Source of the DNA: Acinetobacter sp. C32I
GTDB lineage: Bacteria; Pseudomonadota; Gammaproteobacteria; Pseudomonadales; Moraxellaceae
Assembly (NCBI RefSeq): GCF_023702715.1
Contig: NZ_CP098480.1
Location: forward strand, 4,092,001 to 4,156,000
Reading direction: 5' to 3'
DNA: 64,000 nt
Positions 63,325 to 64,000 of the stretch are shown in pieces. Numbering within the stretch: position 1 is the first letter of the stretch; the number at the start of each line of letters is the position of its first letter. The notes under the pieces were generated by a model. The model did no database searches. It saw only the letters and a list, made by a program, of their open reading frames with translations, and was not told where the DNA came from. The position numbers were made by a program, and so were the translations under genes.

Positions 63325-63995
63325 ATTGCAATCGCTTTATTGGCACCAAATTCAAATCGGTCAGGCCAGTTGCAGACATCGGAAACGATACATTCACCAC
63401 ACTTCGGTTTACGCGCAATACAGCAATAACGTCCATGCAAGATCAGCCAGTGATGGGCATCAATTATAAATTCTTTTGGAATCACTTTAATCAGACGATC
63501 TTCTACTTCTAGAACATTCTTTCCAACCGCAAGACCCGTACGATTACCGACACGGAAAATATGGGTGTCGACGGCCATGGTGGGTTGACCAAAGGCCGTA
63601 TTGAGTACCACGTTCGCCGTTTTACGCCCAACACCGGGGAGGGCTTCCAGTTCTTTACGTGTTTCTGGAATTTGACCTTGATATTGATCTACCAAAATTC
63701 GGCAGGTTTTAATCACGTTTTCAGCTTTAGAATTATATAAGCCAATGGTCTTGATATATGATTTTAAACCATCAATTCCAAGATCTAAAATAGCTTGAGC
63801 GGTATTGGCAATAGGATAGAGTTTATCGGTGGCTTTATTCACGCTGACATCGGTTGCTTGAGCAGAAAGCAACACGGCAATAAGGAGTTCAAAAGGAGAG
63901 GAGTAGTTTAGCTCGGTCTGGGGACTCGGCCTTTGGTCACGCAAACGTTCAAAAAAAGTCTGAATCTGCTTTTTGGTCATATTCTTTACGGGCAT
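63309..63995 (-). CDS. nth: Endonuclease III
   Basis: A 228-aa DNA glycosylase/AP lyase for oxidised pyrimidines. Helix-hairpin-helix LEALPGVGRKTANVVLNTAFG split around the catalytic Lys in RKTAN, active-site Asp in MAVDTHIFR, and the [4Fe-4S] ligands in C-x6-C-x2-C-x5-C (CIARKPKCGECIVSDVC). Either ATG at 63995 or 63980 could be the start; the upstream sequence is cut by the window edge, so operon context is unknown. Confidence 0.95.
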   Translation of the reverse strand: MPVKNMTKKQIQTFFERLRDQRPSPQTELNYSSPFELLIAVLLSAQATDVSVNKATDKLYPIANTAQAILDLGIDGLKSYIKTIGLYNSKAENVIKTCRILVDQYQGQIPETRKELEALPGVGRKTANVVLNTAFGQPTMAVDTHIFRVGNRTGLAVGKNVLEVEDRLIKVIPKEFIIDAHHWLILHGRYCCIARKPKCGECIVSDVCNWPDRFEFGANKAIAIKNLS

Positions 63996-64000
63996 TTAGA

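Overview
The window reads as an Acinetobacter chromosome: AT-rich, with a diaminobutyrate aminotransferase/decarboxylase pair (dat-ddc, the 1,3-diaminopropane route typical of the genus), a type I-F CRISPR-Cas locus whose repeat resembles the one I remember for the Acinetobacter I-Fb type, FecA-like iron receptors and a Bap-like Ig-repeat protein. No rRNA, tRNA, transposase, integrase or prophage gene was found. Genus assignment is inference from gene content; the species cannot be fixed.

Layout. 1-8046: truncated DJ-1/PfpI protein, PhzF-like isomerase, secreted M16 peptidase, DUF3144 protein, an unrecognised 210-aa protein, a palindrome-rich intergenic block, a CYTH-CHAD protein and a DUF962/Mpo1-like membrane protein. 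8097-17478: complete type I-F CRISPR-Cas system in one orientation (cas1, cas2-3 fusion, cas8f, cas5f, cas7f, cas6f, leader, 19 repeats with 18 spacers). 17595-24653: thiE, hemL, an HbpS/GlcG-like protein, an RluA-type pseudouridine synthase, rapA and a convergent dps. 24871-30738: AI-2E family membrane protein, then a lipid-desaturation unit (DesT/FabR-like TetR divergent from a ferredoxin reductase and an acyl desaturase), a hotdog protein divergent from a second TetR regulator, and a GFA/CENP-V protein. 30771-36288: two tandem paralogous FecA-like receptors, each with a Fur-box-like site, and a secreted SIMPL-domain protein.

36661-46570: dat-ddc preceded by a possible translationally coupled leader peptide, then what looks like an aromatic amino acid (Ehrlich-type) module: Rieske oxygenase, aldehyde dehydrogenase, Lrp regulator, indolepyruvate/phenylpyruvate decarboxylase and an AroP-like permease. 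A plausible flow is uptake by the permease, transamination elsewhere, decarboxylation by IpdC to the aldehyde and oxidation to the arylacetate. 46624-52304: AHSA1 protein and the pstS-pstC-pstA-pstB phosphate transporter behind a clear Pho box, with a terminator-like hairpin after pstS; phoU is not adjacent. 52407-57611: SohB-like S49 peptidase without the usual membrane anchor, Bap-like protein, DUF2238 membrane protein, lipoprotein and a small exported protein. 57608-63995: rsmD and mrdA (PBP2), a small exported protein, DUF445 protein, adk, a one-helix small protein and nth.

The window is mostly ordinary core genome plus the CRISPR-Cas locus. The less expected items are the leader ORF overlapping dat by ATGA, the degenerate leader-proximal CRISPR repeats, the shared motif of the aromatic amino acid module, the hairpins between ipdC and its permease, and several unrecognised proteins. 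I did not find a convincing wholly new multigene system.
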